Source: Kofleriaceae bacterium
GTDB lineage: Bacteria; Myxococcota_A; Polyangia; Haliangiales; Haliangiaceae
DNA: 64,000 bases
Direction of reading: 5' to 3'
NCBI GenBank assembly: GCA_018057825.1
Contig: JAGPCY010000007.1
Coordinates: forward strand, 1 to 64,000
Shown: in pieces, positions 33,322 to 42,654 of the stretch
How the letters are laid out: every line of letters begins with the position of its first letter
Numbering within the stretch: position 1 is the stretch's first letter
Notes under the pieces: model-generated
Told to the model about the DNA's origin: nothing
The model's input: only the letters and a program-made list of their open reading frames with translations
Database searches by the model: none
Position numbers and translations under genes: made by a program

Positions 33322-35019
33322 ATGTTCTCGCCCCTCCTCCTCGAGTCGACGCCCGATGACGAACGTGCGACGACAACCGGCCCGGCGCCCGGGAAGGCGA
33401 CCTTGACCTCGCGTCTCACGCCGCGACCGCGCGCGGTGGACCGCTGGTCGGAGGCCCCGGCGCCGGGCGGAGATGGGCTCGCTCCCTCGGCCGGCGCGCC
33501 CTTGCCGTCATCGGTGCGGGCTCGCTTCGAGCACTCGCTCGGCGCCGATCTGTCGATGGTGCGCATCCACGATGGCGCCGAGTCCGCGCGGTCGGCCAGC
33601 GCGCTCGACGCGCGCGCGTTCACGGTCGGCTCCGACATCCACTTCGCCGCCGGCCAGTACCAGCCTGAAGACCCCTTCGGCATGCACCTCCTCGCGCACG
33701 AAGTGGCGCATACGGCGCAGCAAGCGGGTCATCCGCCCGTGGCCCAGGCCAAGCTCAACGTGTCGACTCCCGGCGACGCCAGTGAGGACGAGGCCGATCG
33801 CGCGGCGGACGCGATGGTGGCGGGACGGCCGACGAGCGTGGCGTCGCGACCGGCCGCGGTCTATCGCAGCCCCAACGGGTCGACCTCGGCGTCGACGGGC
33901 AGCGCCGGGGCCCCGGCGGCTGGTCCGGGTGGCACCTTCCGCAAGGCCGGGTCGTTCGCGCAGCTCATCAAGCTCGTCGAGGAGGCCGAGGCTCGTCTGG
34001 CGGCCGCCGGCCTCGCCTCGACGCCACAAGAGGTCGTCCACATCCTGCGCGGCATCTACTACGGAACCTCGTGGAGCATGGACTTCGAGGGCTCGGGCAA
34101 CGAGGGCAGCGAGATGCGGAACATCGGCTTCGACTACTACACGAAGACGACGCGCCCCGACGATCCGCGGCCGGCCTTGGGCGAGAGCCTGTTCCTCGCG
34201 CTGCGGAACAGCGCCGAGGTCACCGACCCCGCGGGCAAGGGCACCGACTTCGGCCATATCATGGCAGGCCTCGACGCCCAGAACTGGGCGGCTCGAACCC
34301 TGCCTACGGGCAGCGGTGGCACAGGCCTCGACGTCGTGACCTGGCTCGGGGACATCGGCGGCGGCGGCGGGATGCTGGCGATGAACCGCGGCGGCGCGAT
34401 GGCACCCCACGACCCCGACGCGACCGCCTACGGCAAGTTCTCCCTCGGCCACGACTACGGTGCCAGCGTCAACATCGAGGGCGATATCGCCGGCACCGTC
34501 GGTGTCGAGGTGTCTCCCGATCGACCCTTCTCCGCGTCCCTCGCGGCGTACTTGAACGCCACGGAAGAAGGCGGGGAGCGCTACAACCAGCGGGCCCAGC
34601 TCTTCCTCGAGTTCCTCGGGGGCACCGTCGTCGACGGCAAGCTAGCCGACGAGAGCGCGCTGATCGACAAGCTCGCCGGCGACTGCGAGACCTTCGGGAC
34701 GATCTACGCGATCACGCGGATGCAGTCGAAGGGGGCCGGGACCCCGGCGACCGTGCGCGAGACCGGCCGGCACATCGCCGGGGCGTCGCGCGAGATGGCG
34801 ACCATTTACGTGAAGACCCTCGCGGCGGCGTTGAGCGATCCGAAGAAGCCGATCCAAGCGAAGGCCGACATGGATCCGGGTGTGACCGCGGCCGCGCCGG
34901 CGCCGACCACGCAGTTCGAGCTCGCGGCCCTGGCGATGGAGGCGGCCGAGGGGGCCAAGGACGGCGCCGAGTGGGCCGACCGCGAGTTCGACAAGGAGCG
35001 TCGCCGCCAAGGCTGGTGA
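33322..35019 (+). CDS. Second DUF4157 (eCIS-core) protein
   Basis: A 565-residue protein from the ATG at 33322 (MFSPLLLEST). The DUF4157 domain is at about 60-155: LPSSVRARFEHSLGADLSMV, FTVGSDIHFAAGQYQ, HLLAHEVAHTAQQ (HEVAH 126-130) and EDEADRAADAMVA. A Ser/Gly/Ala linker (about 170-205) leads to a roughly 350-residue C-terminal module of unknown type, with GGTFRKAGSFAQLIKLVEEA, glycine-rich loops and a helical end. No overlapping immunity gene is seen; the next gene starts 144 bases away. It may be cargo or a component for the same secretion route as the protein at 24059. Confidence 0.7.
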   Translation: MFSPLLLESTPDDERATTTGPAPGKATLTSRLTPRPRAVDRWSEAPAPGGDGLAPSAGAPLPSSVRARFEHSLGADLSMVRIHDGAESARSASALDARAFTVGSDIHFAAGQYQPEDPFGMHLLAHEVAHTAQQAGHPPVAQAKLNVSTPGDASEDEADRAADAMVAGRPTSVASRPAAVYRSPNGSTSASTGSAGAPAAGPGGTFRKAGSFAQLIKLVEEAEARLAAAGLASTPQEVVHILRGIYYGTSWSMDFEGSGNEGSEMRNIGFDYYTKTTRPDDPRPALGESLFLALRNSAEVTDPAGKGTDFGHIMAGLDAQNWAARTLPTGSGGTGLDVVTWLGDIGGGGGMLAMNRGGAMAPHDPDATAYGKFSLGHDYGASVNIEGDIAGTVGVEVSPDRPFSASLAAYLNATEEGGERYNQRAQLFLEFLGGTVVDGKLADESALIDKLAGDCETFGTIYAITRMQSKGAGTPATVRETGRHIAGASREMATIYVKTLAAALSDPKKPIQAKADMDPGVTAAAPAPTTQFELAALAMEAAEGAKDGAEWADREFDKERRRQGW

Positions 35020-35163
35020 GGGGCATCGGACCGACCGGGTCAGCCGATCGATCGGAGGCCGAGGTGAGCGGCTGAGTCGCTCGCGACTCCGACGCACCGG
35101 GGCCAGCGGCGGCCACTGAGTGGAGACTTCTGCCAACTCGACGTCGTTGACAGGTGTCAACGC

Positions 35164-36324
35164 GTGGTTAGCTTCAAAAGGATGGAGTGGACCGAACGGT
35201 GGTGGCCGCCTAGCGGCACCCAGACGGAATTGCTCGGGACGCTGGCGCGGCTCATCGCGCGCGGCGGTGCGGGCCATCTGCTCGACGCGCCGGTGGCGGC
35301 CGCGGACGCCGCCACCTTCCCCGACCCATGGCAGCCGACCGCGGTCGCCACCGAGCGGCTCCTGCGCCGGCTCTTGTGGCTGGCCTACGTCGACCTCGAC
35401 GTCGAGCTCGATGACCGGCGTCGCTACGAGGTCAGTCAGCGCATGCTCACGCAGAGCGAGATCGAGTGGGTCGCCACGGTCGACGGCACGGCGAGCTTCA
35501 AGCTCGATCGCATCGGCAACGACAACGTCGCGGGGCTCCTGGCTCACGAGGTCGGGCGTGCCTTCGTGGCCTGGGTCGAGCGCGCGTCGCCGTATCGCGA
35601 ACAGCCGTCGTCATCGCCGTCGCTGCGCACCGGCAGCGTCGCGGCGATCTACCTCGGGCTCGGCGTGGTCGCGGCCAACGCGGTTCACTACCACCGGACC
35701 GCCTCGCGGTCGGTCGGCCGGCGTTGGGTGACCGACACCGAGATCGTCACCACGGGTGGGCTCACGGTCGAGGAGACCTTGTATCTCCTGGCGATCCAGG
35801 CGGTGCTGCGGGACGCCCCGATCCCGGCCCACGCCACGTTGCGCGAGGACCTCGCCGCGCACCTGCGCGACGCGATCGACCAGCTCGCACCCCATCGCGA
35901 GGAGATCGCGCGCCGGCTGGAGCTCGATCTGACTGCGCCCCGGCCGGCCCTCGAGCGCGAGCCGGCGCCGCCGCCGGTGGCCGACGACGCTCGGCCGGAG
36001 CCGAGCCCGCGCCGCACCTACCGGATCGTCCGGACCCGGTCGCTCCGAGGTGGGTGGATCGGTATGGCCGTCGCCGCCACGACGGTGGTCATCGACGGAC
36101 TGACCCTCGGGCTGCTGAACCCAGTGTTGTTCCTGTCGGCGCTTTTCGGGCTGCCGTTGCTCGGGAGCGTGGTCGGCGGGCGCTGGGGCCACGACGTGTG
36201 CGTGCGCTGCGCTGGCCCGCTGTCGGCGGAGGCCACGACCTGCTCAGGGTGCGGGGCGCGGATCGCCGGTCGGGTCCGCTACCAGTACGAGGTCGGCGTG
36301 CGCGAGCTCGAGCAGCCGGACTAA
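35164..36324 (+). CDS. Membrane protein with C-terminal zinc ribbon
   Basis: A 386-residue protein. The first 280 residues are soluble and helical (LLRRLLWLAYVDLDVELDDR, VEETLYLLAIQAVLRDAPI). Two closely spaced hydrophobic helices follow near 300-345 (GMAVAATTVVIDGLTLGLL, LSALFGLPLLGSVVGG). A four-cysteine zinc ribbon, CVRCAG and CSGCGA, ends the protein. The ribbon would lie on the cytoplasmic side with the N-terminus. Function is unknown. The start could be the ATG at 35182, but the GTG at 35164 extends the same fold. A hexamer repeat array begins 16 bases after the stop. Confidence 0.55.
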   Translation: MVSFKRMEWTERWWPPSGTQTELLGTLARLIARGGAGHLLDAPVAAADAATFPDPWQPTAVATERLLRRLLWLAYVDLDVELDDRRRYEVSQRMLTQSEIEWVATVDGTASFKLDRIGNDNVAGLLAHEVGRAFVAWVERASPYREQPSSSPSLRTGSVAAIYLGLGVVAANAVHYHRTASRSVGRRWVTDTEIVTTGGLTVEETLYLLAIQAVLRDAPIPAHATLREDLAAHLRDAIDQLAPHREEIARRLELDLTAPRPALEREPAPPPVADDARPEPSPRRTYRIVRTRSLRGGWIGMAVAATTVVIDGLTLGLLNPVLFLSALFGLPLLGSVVGGRWGHDVCVRCAGPLSAEATTCSGCGARIAGRVRYQYEVGVRELEQPD

Positions 36325-36340
36325 GAACGAGGCCGCGACG

Positions 36341-36444
36341 AGAGACCGAGGCCGAGACCGAGTCTGAGACCGAGGCCGAGGCCGAGACCGAGACCGAGGC
36401 GGAGGTCGAAGCTGAGACCGAGACCGAGGCGGAGGCCGAGGAGG
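36341..36444 (+). repeat. Degenerate GAGRCC hexamer array A
   Basis: About 17 units of GAGACC and GAGGCC with a few variants (GAGTCT, GAGGCG, GAGGTC). It begins 16 bases downstream of the stop at 36324, with the purine-rich strand as the sense strand of that gene. The rest of the gap up to 36697 holds no gene; AGGAATG precedes the next start. See arrays B (53119) and C (60158). Confidence 0.85.
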
Positions 36445-36697
36445 AGCGCGGCGAAGCGCCCGTCGAGGGGCCGCGCCCGCACCGACGCCGTGGCGTCGGC
36501 CACGTTGTTCGACTCCTGAACGAACGGACCGCGACCTGGACAGCGTCCCCCGATCGCGGGGCGTGCCGTGTCGGGCACGCGTGCGGCGCGTGGGATGACG
36601 GCGCGGAGATCGTTAGAACGTCGGCTCGGCCCATGCGTTCGACGGGGCCCGGGGCTCGCCGCGTGCGAGGTCCGGTCAACCCTGTCCGGAGGAATGC

Positions 36698-37981
36698 ATG
36701 AGGCTACTGTTCAAGGTCTTCGTCGCCATCGCCTGTTGCCTGCCCGTCGCCGCAGGCCAGGCCCACGCCCAGGCTCAGATCAACGTCGGCTACTTCGGCG
36801 ACAGCACGACCTACGGCGAGATGTCGGTCGGCTATCCGGTCCACACGCTCGACCCGTGTCAGCCGGTCGGCGCGTCGTACCCCAAGACGCGCTTCTACAC
36901 CGCCACGGGGTTCACCCTCGCCCAGCGCCTGGGCCAGTTGCTCTCGGGCATGAACGTCATCGATCAGGGCGTGCCCGGCCGCCGGGCCGCCGACATGGTC
37001 TCGATCTTCGGCGGTCAACTCGACGCCGGCAACTACGACATGGTGATCTTGAACTACGGGATCAACGACGCGCGCGCCCCCGGGCAGCGGAGCGTCGCGG
37101 AGTACGTGGCCGATATGAAGGCCCTGGTCGACCAGGCGGTCGCTCGTGGGATCTACGTCGTCATCGAGAAGCCGACGCCGATCCGAGAGTGCGTCGCGAA
37201 CCAGCGTCTCGAGGAGTACCGGGCTGCGCTCAACGCCTTCTCGAGCTACGAGAACGTGCGGCTCGTCGATCAGGGCCTGTGGCAGCTCGAGACCTTCTGG
37301 TGGCGGAACCTTCTGTCTGACATCCTCCACCCCAACGCGGCTGGCTATGAGCGCAAGGCCCAGACGCTGGCCGCCGCCATCAACGCGATGCCCAAGTGGT
37401 GCACGCTGGTGGCCTCGTCGAACCTGGTCCCAGGGGGCGCGCCCTTCAGCTTCAAGGTGCGGTCCTCGTATCTGTCGGGCGTGGCGCCGTGGTCCTGGTA
37501 CGGCACGAAGAACGGCGTCGCTGACGCGGTCGGGGCCCCGGCCGGGACCGTGCCCCTCCGGCCCTGGACCTTCGCGTTCACCAACAGCGCCGGCTGGGAA
37601 GGCACGTACACGCGCCGCCTGCAGCTCAACTTCGGTGGCAACCTCTGCACGACCAACACCGTCACGGTGCAGCTCCTGCCAAGCCCGACGCCCACCTGCC
37701 AGCTCACGGTCGACAAGGGGATCGTGCCGGCGAACGGCTCATGGACCTTCACCGCCCTCGCGGCGAGCCTGCCGGGCTCGGCGCCCCACGTGGGTCGCTG
37801 GCACGGTACCAAGAACGGCGTCGTCGACGCCGTCGGCACCGACGCGATGGCGTTCCCGTCGTCGGCGACGTACACGTCGGCGCCCGGCCTGGCCGGCACC
37901 TACAGCCGCTACCTGAAGGTCTACGACGCCGCCAACAACCTCGTCTGCACGACGAACAGCGTCGGCGTGTTGCTGCAGTAG
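36698..37981 (+). CDS. Secreted SGNH/GDSL hydrolase with two C-terminal repeats
   Basis: A 427-residue protein with a Sec signal peptide (MRLLFKVFVAIACCLPVAAG, cleaved after AQA). The catalytic domain has GDST near residue 36 (block I serine), NYGINDAR near 118 (block III asparagine) and DILHPN near 208 (block V Asp and His): the Ser-Asp-His set of SGNH esterases and lipases. After about residue 230 come two related beta domains of roughly 95 residues, each with a GTKNGV-DAVG segment and a GTY-R-L strand, probably carbohydrate- or surface-binding. Substrate unknown; esters of cell-wall or plant polysaccharides are typical. Confidence 0.85.
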   Translation: MRLLFKVFVAIACCLPVAAGQAHAQAQINVGYFGDSTTYGEMSVGYPVHTLDPCQPVGASYPKTRFYTATGFTLAQRLGQLLSGMNVIDQGVPGRRAADMVSIFGGQLDAGNYDMVILNYGINDARAPGQRSVAEYVADMKALVDQAVARGIYVVIEKPTPIRECVANQRLEEYRAALNAFSSYENVRLVDQGLWQLETFWWRNLLSDILHPNAAGYERKAQTLAAAINAMPKWCTLVASSNLVPGGAPFSFKVRSSYLSGVAPWSWYGTKNGVADAVGAPAGTVPLRPWTFAFTNSAGWEGTYTRRLQLNFGGNLCTTNTVTVQLLPSPTPTCQLTVDKGIVPANGSWTFTALAASLPGSAPHVGRWHGTKNGVVDAVGTDAMAFPSSATYTSAPGLAGTYSRYLKVYDAANNLVCTTNSVGVLLQ

Positions 37982-38507
37982 TTTGCAGTCGCGCGGTGGC
38001 CCTGGCCGCGCCGCCGGGCGGCCGTCGCTGTTCGAACCGCGGTCGAGCTGTTCAGACCTTGAACAACGTGACCGAGGCGGCTTCGGCGAACGTCGATCAC
38101 GATGCGGTGCAAGAAGACGGGATCGTGCCCAGCGTACCTCGCCTCGGGTGGCCGGGGCGCATGGTCGGCGAACACCATCGCGTCGACGACGTGGCGGTCG
38201 GCGACGTCCACGGTCCCCACGACGTCGCGGCCCCTATCGACGTCGATCGAGATCTTGGTCTCGCCCACGTCGACCTGTGACTTCTCCCTGGACTGGATGC
38301 AGTTCAACGGAGTGACCCGGGACGGGGGCGCCGCCCACGCGGCGATGATGACGCGCCGCTGAGCAATCTGCCCAGAGCTTGAACAACACGCCCAATCCGT
38401 GAACCGGAACGCCGGCCGCGCCTCGGTGATTCGCGGACTTCGCGCCGGCACCGTTCGTGCTCTTCGCCTCCTCGACAACCAACCGCGTTCAACGAGGAGA
38501 AGAGACG
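37982..38507. other. Intergenic region with a duplicated motif, no supported gene
   Basis: These 526 bases contain short open frames on both strands, none convincing; a minus-strand frame reading VDVGETKISIDVDRGRDVV looks most protein-like but lacks a start site. CAGACCTTGAACAAC (38054-38068) and CAGAGCTTGAACAAC (38375-38389) are a 14/15 direct repeat 321 bases apart, perhaps paired regulatory sites or a small duplication. A strong ribosome site (GAGGAGAAGAG) precedes the next gene. Confidence 0.4.
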
Positions 38508-39422
38508 ATGTCCATGCGCACCGCGATCACGATCGGGTTTCTCGCCACCGCTGGCCTGGGGTTCGGCTGCATGACCGAGGACGACCTCGGCGAGGACGTC
38601 GAGGTCGAGGAGGTCGAGGAGATCGACGGCGCGAGCGAGGCCCCGGTGCCGTTCGCGGCCGGTGACCCCTACGTCGCCAGCACGACGACCGGCAAGGCAC
38701 AGAACGGCACGGTCGGTATCAAGATCCCGGCGGGGACGGCCTCGGGTGAGCTCTTGCTCTTGTTCCTGCATCGCACCGACGACGCCAACTTCTGGGACGG
38801 TCCGTCGCAGCTCGCCGGGCGCATGACTCCCGACGACGTCGACGACTGGAACGGGCCGGTCGCGAAGTGCTCGTTCGACAACACCGCCGGCGACTTCGAC
38901 TGCGCCGGGACCGATCGGGCCGATCTGAACCAGGTCCTGTACTGGAAGAAGGCGACGGCCGCCGACGTCGGGGGTAAGGCGACGACGATCAACTTCCCCG
39001 GCGATCATCCCGCCTGGGCCATCATGGCCCGCGTCCCCAACGGTGGGGCCAGCTCCAACCCGGTCCGGGTCTGGAAGGGGCAGACGTCGTGCGACCGCCT
39101 GCGCGGCACCCGATTCCCGTCGGTGAGCGGCGGCCAGGTCGGCGACCTGCTGCTCCTGTCCCAGAGCTTCGACGACGGGTACCGCAAGCCGGACGGCTCC
39201 CGGGACAACTGGATCGAATCGACCAACTTCACCGCGCCGTCCGGGTTCTCTCGGAAGGCCTACGTGATCGACAAGGACGAGGCCGGCTTCCTCTACAGCA
39301 AGACGCTCACCTCCACGAGCGCGACCGGCACGCCGGCGTCGAGCGGTCCGGAGGACGACCGCGACGTCGACACCTGCAAGGACATCGGCGTCTCGATCAT
39401 CATCCGCAGGTCGGGGACCTGA
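38508..39422 (+). CDS. Secreted lipoprotein, function unknown
   Basis: A 304-residue protein from the ATG at 38508 (MSMRTAITIGFLATAGLGFG, then cysteine) with GAGGAG just upstream. After the lipidated cysteine comes a very acidic linker (DDLGEDVEVEEVEEIDG), then a beta-rich domain with ASGELLLLFLHRTDDANFWD, GGQVGDLLLLSQSFDDG and DIGVSIIIRRSG. This looks like a jelly-roll binding domain, but I do not recognise the family. The acidic post-lipobox linker is shared in style with the next protein (CVTGDDLEDEAG), suggesting co-export to the surface. Confidence 0.65.
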   Translation: MSMRTAITIGFLATAGLGFGCMTEDDLGEDVEVEEVEEIDGASEAPVPFAAGDPYVASTTTGKAQNGTVGIKIPAGTASGELLLLFLHRTDDANFWDGPSQLAGRMTPDDVDDWNGPVAKCSFDNTAGDFDCAGTDRADLNQVLYWKKATAADVGGKATTINFPGDHPAWAIMARVPNGGASSNPVRVWKGQTSCDRLRGTRFPSVSGGQVGDLLLLSQSFDDGYRKPDGSRDNWIESTNFTAPSGFSRKAYVIDKDEAGFLYSKTLTSTSATGTPASSGPEDDRDVDTCKDIGVSIIIRRSGT

Positions 39423-39473
39423 GCGCCGTCGCACCCGCCGCAACCACCAGACGGAACCGCGAAGGAGCCGCCC

Positions 39474-40505
39474 ATGCTCACGAACCCGACGATCACGAAC
39501 TCGACGCCGCGTTGGCTCACCGGCCTCGCCACCATGCTCGCGTTGACCGCGAGCGCCGCCTGTGTGACCGGCGATGACCTCGAGGACGAGGCCGGTGCCG
39601 GTCCCGACCTCCACGACCGCGCCGGCCGGGCGTCGTGCGGCGGTCCGGTCGACCAGCCCGACGGCGCCAGCGGGGGAGCCCTCGCCCTTCGGCTGGCGGT
39701 GACCGAGGCCGAGATCGACGGCGCCCTCGCCAACTCCACGATCGCCAGCAACGGCCTGCCGAAGTGGCAGAGCCGCCCCGGCGCGACGATCTCCCTGTAC
39801 CTCGACTTCGACGGCGGCACCTACGGCGACACCAGCTACAGCGCGGCCTCGCTCGACAGCGACAAGTCGCGCTTCAGCACCACCGAGCGGCGCGCGATCC
39901 TGCGCGCGGCCCTCGAGGTGCAGAAGAGCTACGCCGGCTTCAACGTCAACGTCACCACCGACCGCGACAAGATGGACGACGCCTACCGCTGGGGCTGGAT
40001 CCTGATCACGAACTCGTGGAGCCGAAGCGGCGAGGCCTGGATCGACGTCATGGACTGGAAGCCGACCGACGAGGCGATGGGCATCGCCGGGACGAGCGGC
40101 GTCCTGGGCGCGTCGTCGATCGACCGCGGCTACCTCTTGACCCACGAGCTCGGCCACATGTTCGGCCTCGAGCACAGCGGGCGGTGGGTCGGCGGCTCGT
40201 TCTACGAGTACGCGGAGCTCGAGGAGAGCCGCACCGGCGACTGGATGGGCGGCCGCGACAGCTACTTCACCGACGGCTATCGGTGGCGCACGCTCCAGAC
40301 CGAGGAGTCCACGTCGACCCAGGACCCGAACAAGATCATCACCCGGAGCGCCGGGCGCACGGACTGTGTCGCGTCCAACCCGGAGTGCACCTCGGCCTGT
40401 CCGTGTCGGCGAAACGAGGCGCGCGACTGCGACTCGAGCTCCCACTGCGTCGATGGGCTGGTCTGCCGCGAGCGCGGCAGCATCGACACGTGCGAGCTGC
40501 CCTAG
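39474..40505 (+). CDS. Metzincin-type zinc metalloprotease, lipoprotein
   Basis: A 343-residue protein. The signal ends at a lipobox (ALTASAAC). HELGHMFGLEH at about 224-234 is the complete HExxHxxGxxH zinc motif of metzincins. The upstream region (GATISLYLDFDGGTYGD) forms the expected strand, with a calcium-like acidic loop. A short cysteine-rich C-terminus (CTSACPCRRNEARDC, CVDGLVCRERG) resembles small disulfide modules. It is likely surface-attached and digests proteins, in keeping with a predatory or saprophytic lifestyle. No propeptide cysteine switch was identified. The gene follows the previous one by 51 bases and is probably co-expressed. Confidence 0.85.
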   Translation: MLTNPTITNSTPRWLTGLATMLALTASAACVTGDDLEDEAGAGPDLHDRAGRASCGGPVDQPDGASGGALALRLAVTEAEIDGALANSTIASNGLPKWQSRPGATISLYLDFDGGTYGDTSYSAASLDSDKSRFSTTERRAILRAALEVQKSYAGFNVNVTTDRDKMDDAYRWGWILITNSWSRSGEAWIDVMDWKPTDEAMGIAGTSGVLGASSIDRGYLLTHELGHMFGLEHSGRWVGGSFYEYAELEESRTGDWMGGRDSYFTDGYRWRTLQTEESTSTQDPNKIITRSAGRTDCVASNPECTSACPCRRNEARDCDSSSHCVDGLVCRERGSIDTCELP

Positions 40506-40553
40506 TACCTCCGGGCTGGGGCGCGCGGCATGGCCCGCTGACGCCGGGCGTGG

Positions 40554-41042
40554 TCAGCCGTCGTTGAGCGCGCGGACGATCACGACCTGGGCCACCGCGC
40601 CGTCGACGCTCAGGTTCACGGTGTCGATCACCTGACCGCTGGTCGGCTCGATGGGGCCCATGACGAAGGCCGGCAGCCCGAGGGCGGCGTGGGTGGCGTA
40701 GCGGGCGACCCGACCCTTGATGGTGCCGGACAGGATGTTCACGATCTCGCTGATCGCGTCGACCATCTCGCTCTTGGACAGCGGATCGTCGGGGCCGGCG
40801 TAGAGCAGCGCCCGGGCGATGCGCTGGCACCCGGCTTCATCGCTGAACAGCCCGATCTGGACGGGGGACATGTCTCCGACGAACGGGATCAGCGCGCCCA
40901 TGGTGACCCGGGGGGGGTGCTGGTCGGAGATGGCGCACGGCAAGCTGAGCGCCTGGGTCAATACATCGACCGCCGCGGCCCGGGCCGCAGCGATCCATGG
41001 ATTTGCGGTGGCGGCGACGGCGACGGCGACGGCTGTGCTCAC
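40554..41042 (-). CDS. cheX: CheX/CheC-like chemotaxis phosphatase
   Basis: A 162-residue protein with a CheX-type fold: AAVDVLTQALSLPC, the catalytic helix MVDAISEIVNILSGTIKGRV with its E-x2-N pair, and a C-terminal strand (VAQVVIVRALNDG). CheX/CheC proteins dephosphorylate CheY~P and reset signalling. It is divergent from the chemosensory operon beginning at 41433, and a second CheX is encoded at 49567, which is a notable duplication. The start could also be a little downstream of the ATG at 41042. Confidence 0.7.
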   Translation of the reverse strand: MSTAVAVAVAATANPWIAAARAAAVDVLTQALSLPCAISDQHPPRVTMGALIPFVGDMSPVQIGLFSDEAGCQRIARALLYAGPDDPLSKSEMVDAISEIVNILSGTIKGRVARYATHAALGLPAFVMGPIEPTSGQVIDTVNLSVDGAVAQVVIVRALNDG

Positions 41043-41432
41043 GGGGTCTCCGAGGGGCGATCGGTCGCGGGCGCGCTGCGCCGCTTCGACCGGGGCTGGT
41101 TCTTCGGTTCGGCCGGCTCAGGGGGATCTTTAGGGCGCCCCGTGCGCTAGCGCCGGGCGGTTTGGTCCGGCCAGGACCGCGCCAGCCGACGATCCGGCCC
41201 CCGGAATTCTGCACGTCAGCCCTGTAAGCCGGCCCCCCCTGGCCGAATCACAGATGCGTAACGGAACCGGAGCGCGCCCGCTGACGCCACCCGGCCGTTC
41301 GAGCTCGGTCGCCCGGGCTCGGCCAGCTCCCACATCCGAGCGCGCGTCCCCGGCGCGCCTCCCCTCGCGAGGTCGCAGCACCCGCGAGGCTCACCCGCTC
41401 GAGTCTCACCAGCCACAGGCGCGAGGAGAACC
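41043..41432. other. Divergent promoter region of the chemosensory cluster
   Basis: These 390 bases lie between the minus-strand cheX and the receiver gene at 41433. No gene is supported. GAGGAGAA precedes the 41433 start. I searched by eye for sigma-54 (TGGCAC-N5-TTGC) and strong sigma-70 sites and saw none that convinced. Confidence 0.35.
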
Positions 41433-42584
41433 ATGCCGATCGTACTCACTGTCGACGACTCCAACTCGATCCGCTCCATCGTCGGCAAGACGTTGACCGG
41501 CCTCGGCTTCGACGTCGAGCAAGCCGAGGATGGCGAGAAGGCGCTGGCGCTCCTGGAAGAGACCAAGGTCGACCTGATCTTGCTCGACGTGACCATGCCC
41601 GTCATGGACGGTCCGACCATGCTGAAGGCGCTGCGCGAGCGAGGCGACAAGACGCCGGTCATCATGCTGACCAGCGAGTCGAAGCGCTCGATCGTCGCCG
41701 GCGCGATGCAGCAGGGCATCGACGACTACATGCTGAAGCCGTTCAAGCCGGACGAGCTCAAGGCCAAGGTGTGGAAGGCCCTGCGGATGAGCGACGGCGC
41801 GTCGGTCGGCGACGGTGGTGGCGGCGGGGCGATCGCGCCCGCGTCGCCGTCCGCGCCCAGCGCGGCCCCGGGCAAGAACTTCGTCGACATCCTGATCGTC
41901 GACGACATGGAGAACGTCCACAAGAAGTTCCGCCAGACGGTGCCCGGCCACATCACGATCAACGGCTGTGTGTCGGCGCGCGAGGCGGTCACGCAGTGCC
42001 AGGAGCGGGTCTTCCGCATGATCCTGGTCGACCTGGTCATCCCGGACGTCAACAGCGTCGCCCTGATGAACCAGCTCCGGGCCCTGCAGCCCCACGCCGC
42101 CTTCGTGGCCCTGGTCTTGCGCACCAACGCGGACCCGCGGGCGGAGATCACGGCGCAGGGCTTCTCCGACTACCTGTTCAAGCCCTTCGATCCGGAGGCC
42201 ACCTCCGAGCTGCTCAACAAGTACTTCGAGCACGGCAACGTGCTCGAGGTCGACGGCAACGTGCTGTCCGCCGTCGCCTTCGAGGGCAAAGAGGACAAGG
42301 TCGACCGCTACTACGCAAAGCTGAAGACCGCCCTCAAGGACGCGACCGAGAAGCTCGCCGCGGCCTGCTACGACGAGGCCATCTTCGACCTGCGCGGCCT
42401 GCCGCTCCGCGGCGACCGCATGATCCGCCTGCTCATCGAGGGCGACAAAGACGCGCGCAAGTTTGGCGTGCAGCTACGCCTGGTCGCCCAGGCCGAGGCC
42501 CACGCCATCCTGGCCAAGGTCACCGAGACCGCCGAGATGCCGCTGTTCGATTCGGTCGACCGCGCCCGCGGCATGGCGGCCTAG
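41433..42584 (+). CDS. Double receiver response regulator with a third C-terminal domain
   Basis: A 383-residue protein. Receiver 1 (about 1-122): VDDS, LLDVTMP with the phosphoacceptor aspartate, MLTSES and MLKPF. A glycine/alanine/proline linker follows. Receiver 2 (about 148-265): IVDDM, ILVDLVIPD, LRTNAD and LFKPFD. Both have the acidic pair, phospho-aspartate, Thr/Ser and lysine needed for phosphorylation. The last 110 residues (VLEVDGNVLSAVAFEGKED, EAIFDLRGLPLRGDRMIRLL) recall STAS or response-output domains but are not identified. First gene of the chemosensory operon, probably a phosphate sink or output shared with CheY. Confidence 0.8.
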   Translation: MPIVLTVDDSNSIRSIVGKTLTGLGFDVEQAEDGEKALALLEETKVDLILLDVTMPVMDGPTMLKALRERGDKTPVIMLTSESKRSIVAGAMQQGIDDYMLKPFKPDELKAKVWKALRMSDGASVGDGGGGGAIAPASPSAPSAAPGKNFVDILIVDDMENVHKKFRQTVPGHITINGCVSAREAVTQCQERVFRMILVDLVIPDVNSVALMNQLRALQPHAAFVALVLRTNADPRAEITAQGFSDYLFKPFDPEATSELLNKYFEHGNVLEVDGNVLSAVAFEGKEDKVDRYYAKLKTALKDATEKLAAACYDEAIFDLRGLPLRGDRMIRLLIEGDKDARKFGVQLRLVAQAEAHAILAKVTETAEMPLFDSVDRARGMAA

Positions 42585-42654
42585 CCCTCGCCTCCTCCGC
42601 CCGGCGGCGACGTGGCGCGCCGCCGGACCTCCCTCCGCCACCGAGGAACACTCC

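Noticed and set aside
41043-41432. Sigma-54 promoter ahead of the chemosensory operon
   Set aside because: TGGCCG near 41240 is not followed by TTGC at the right distance.
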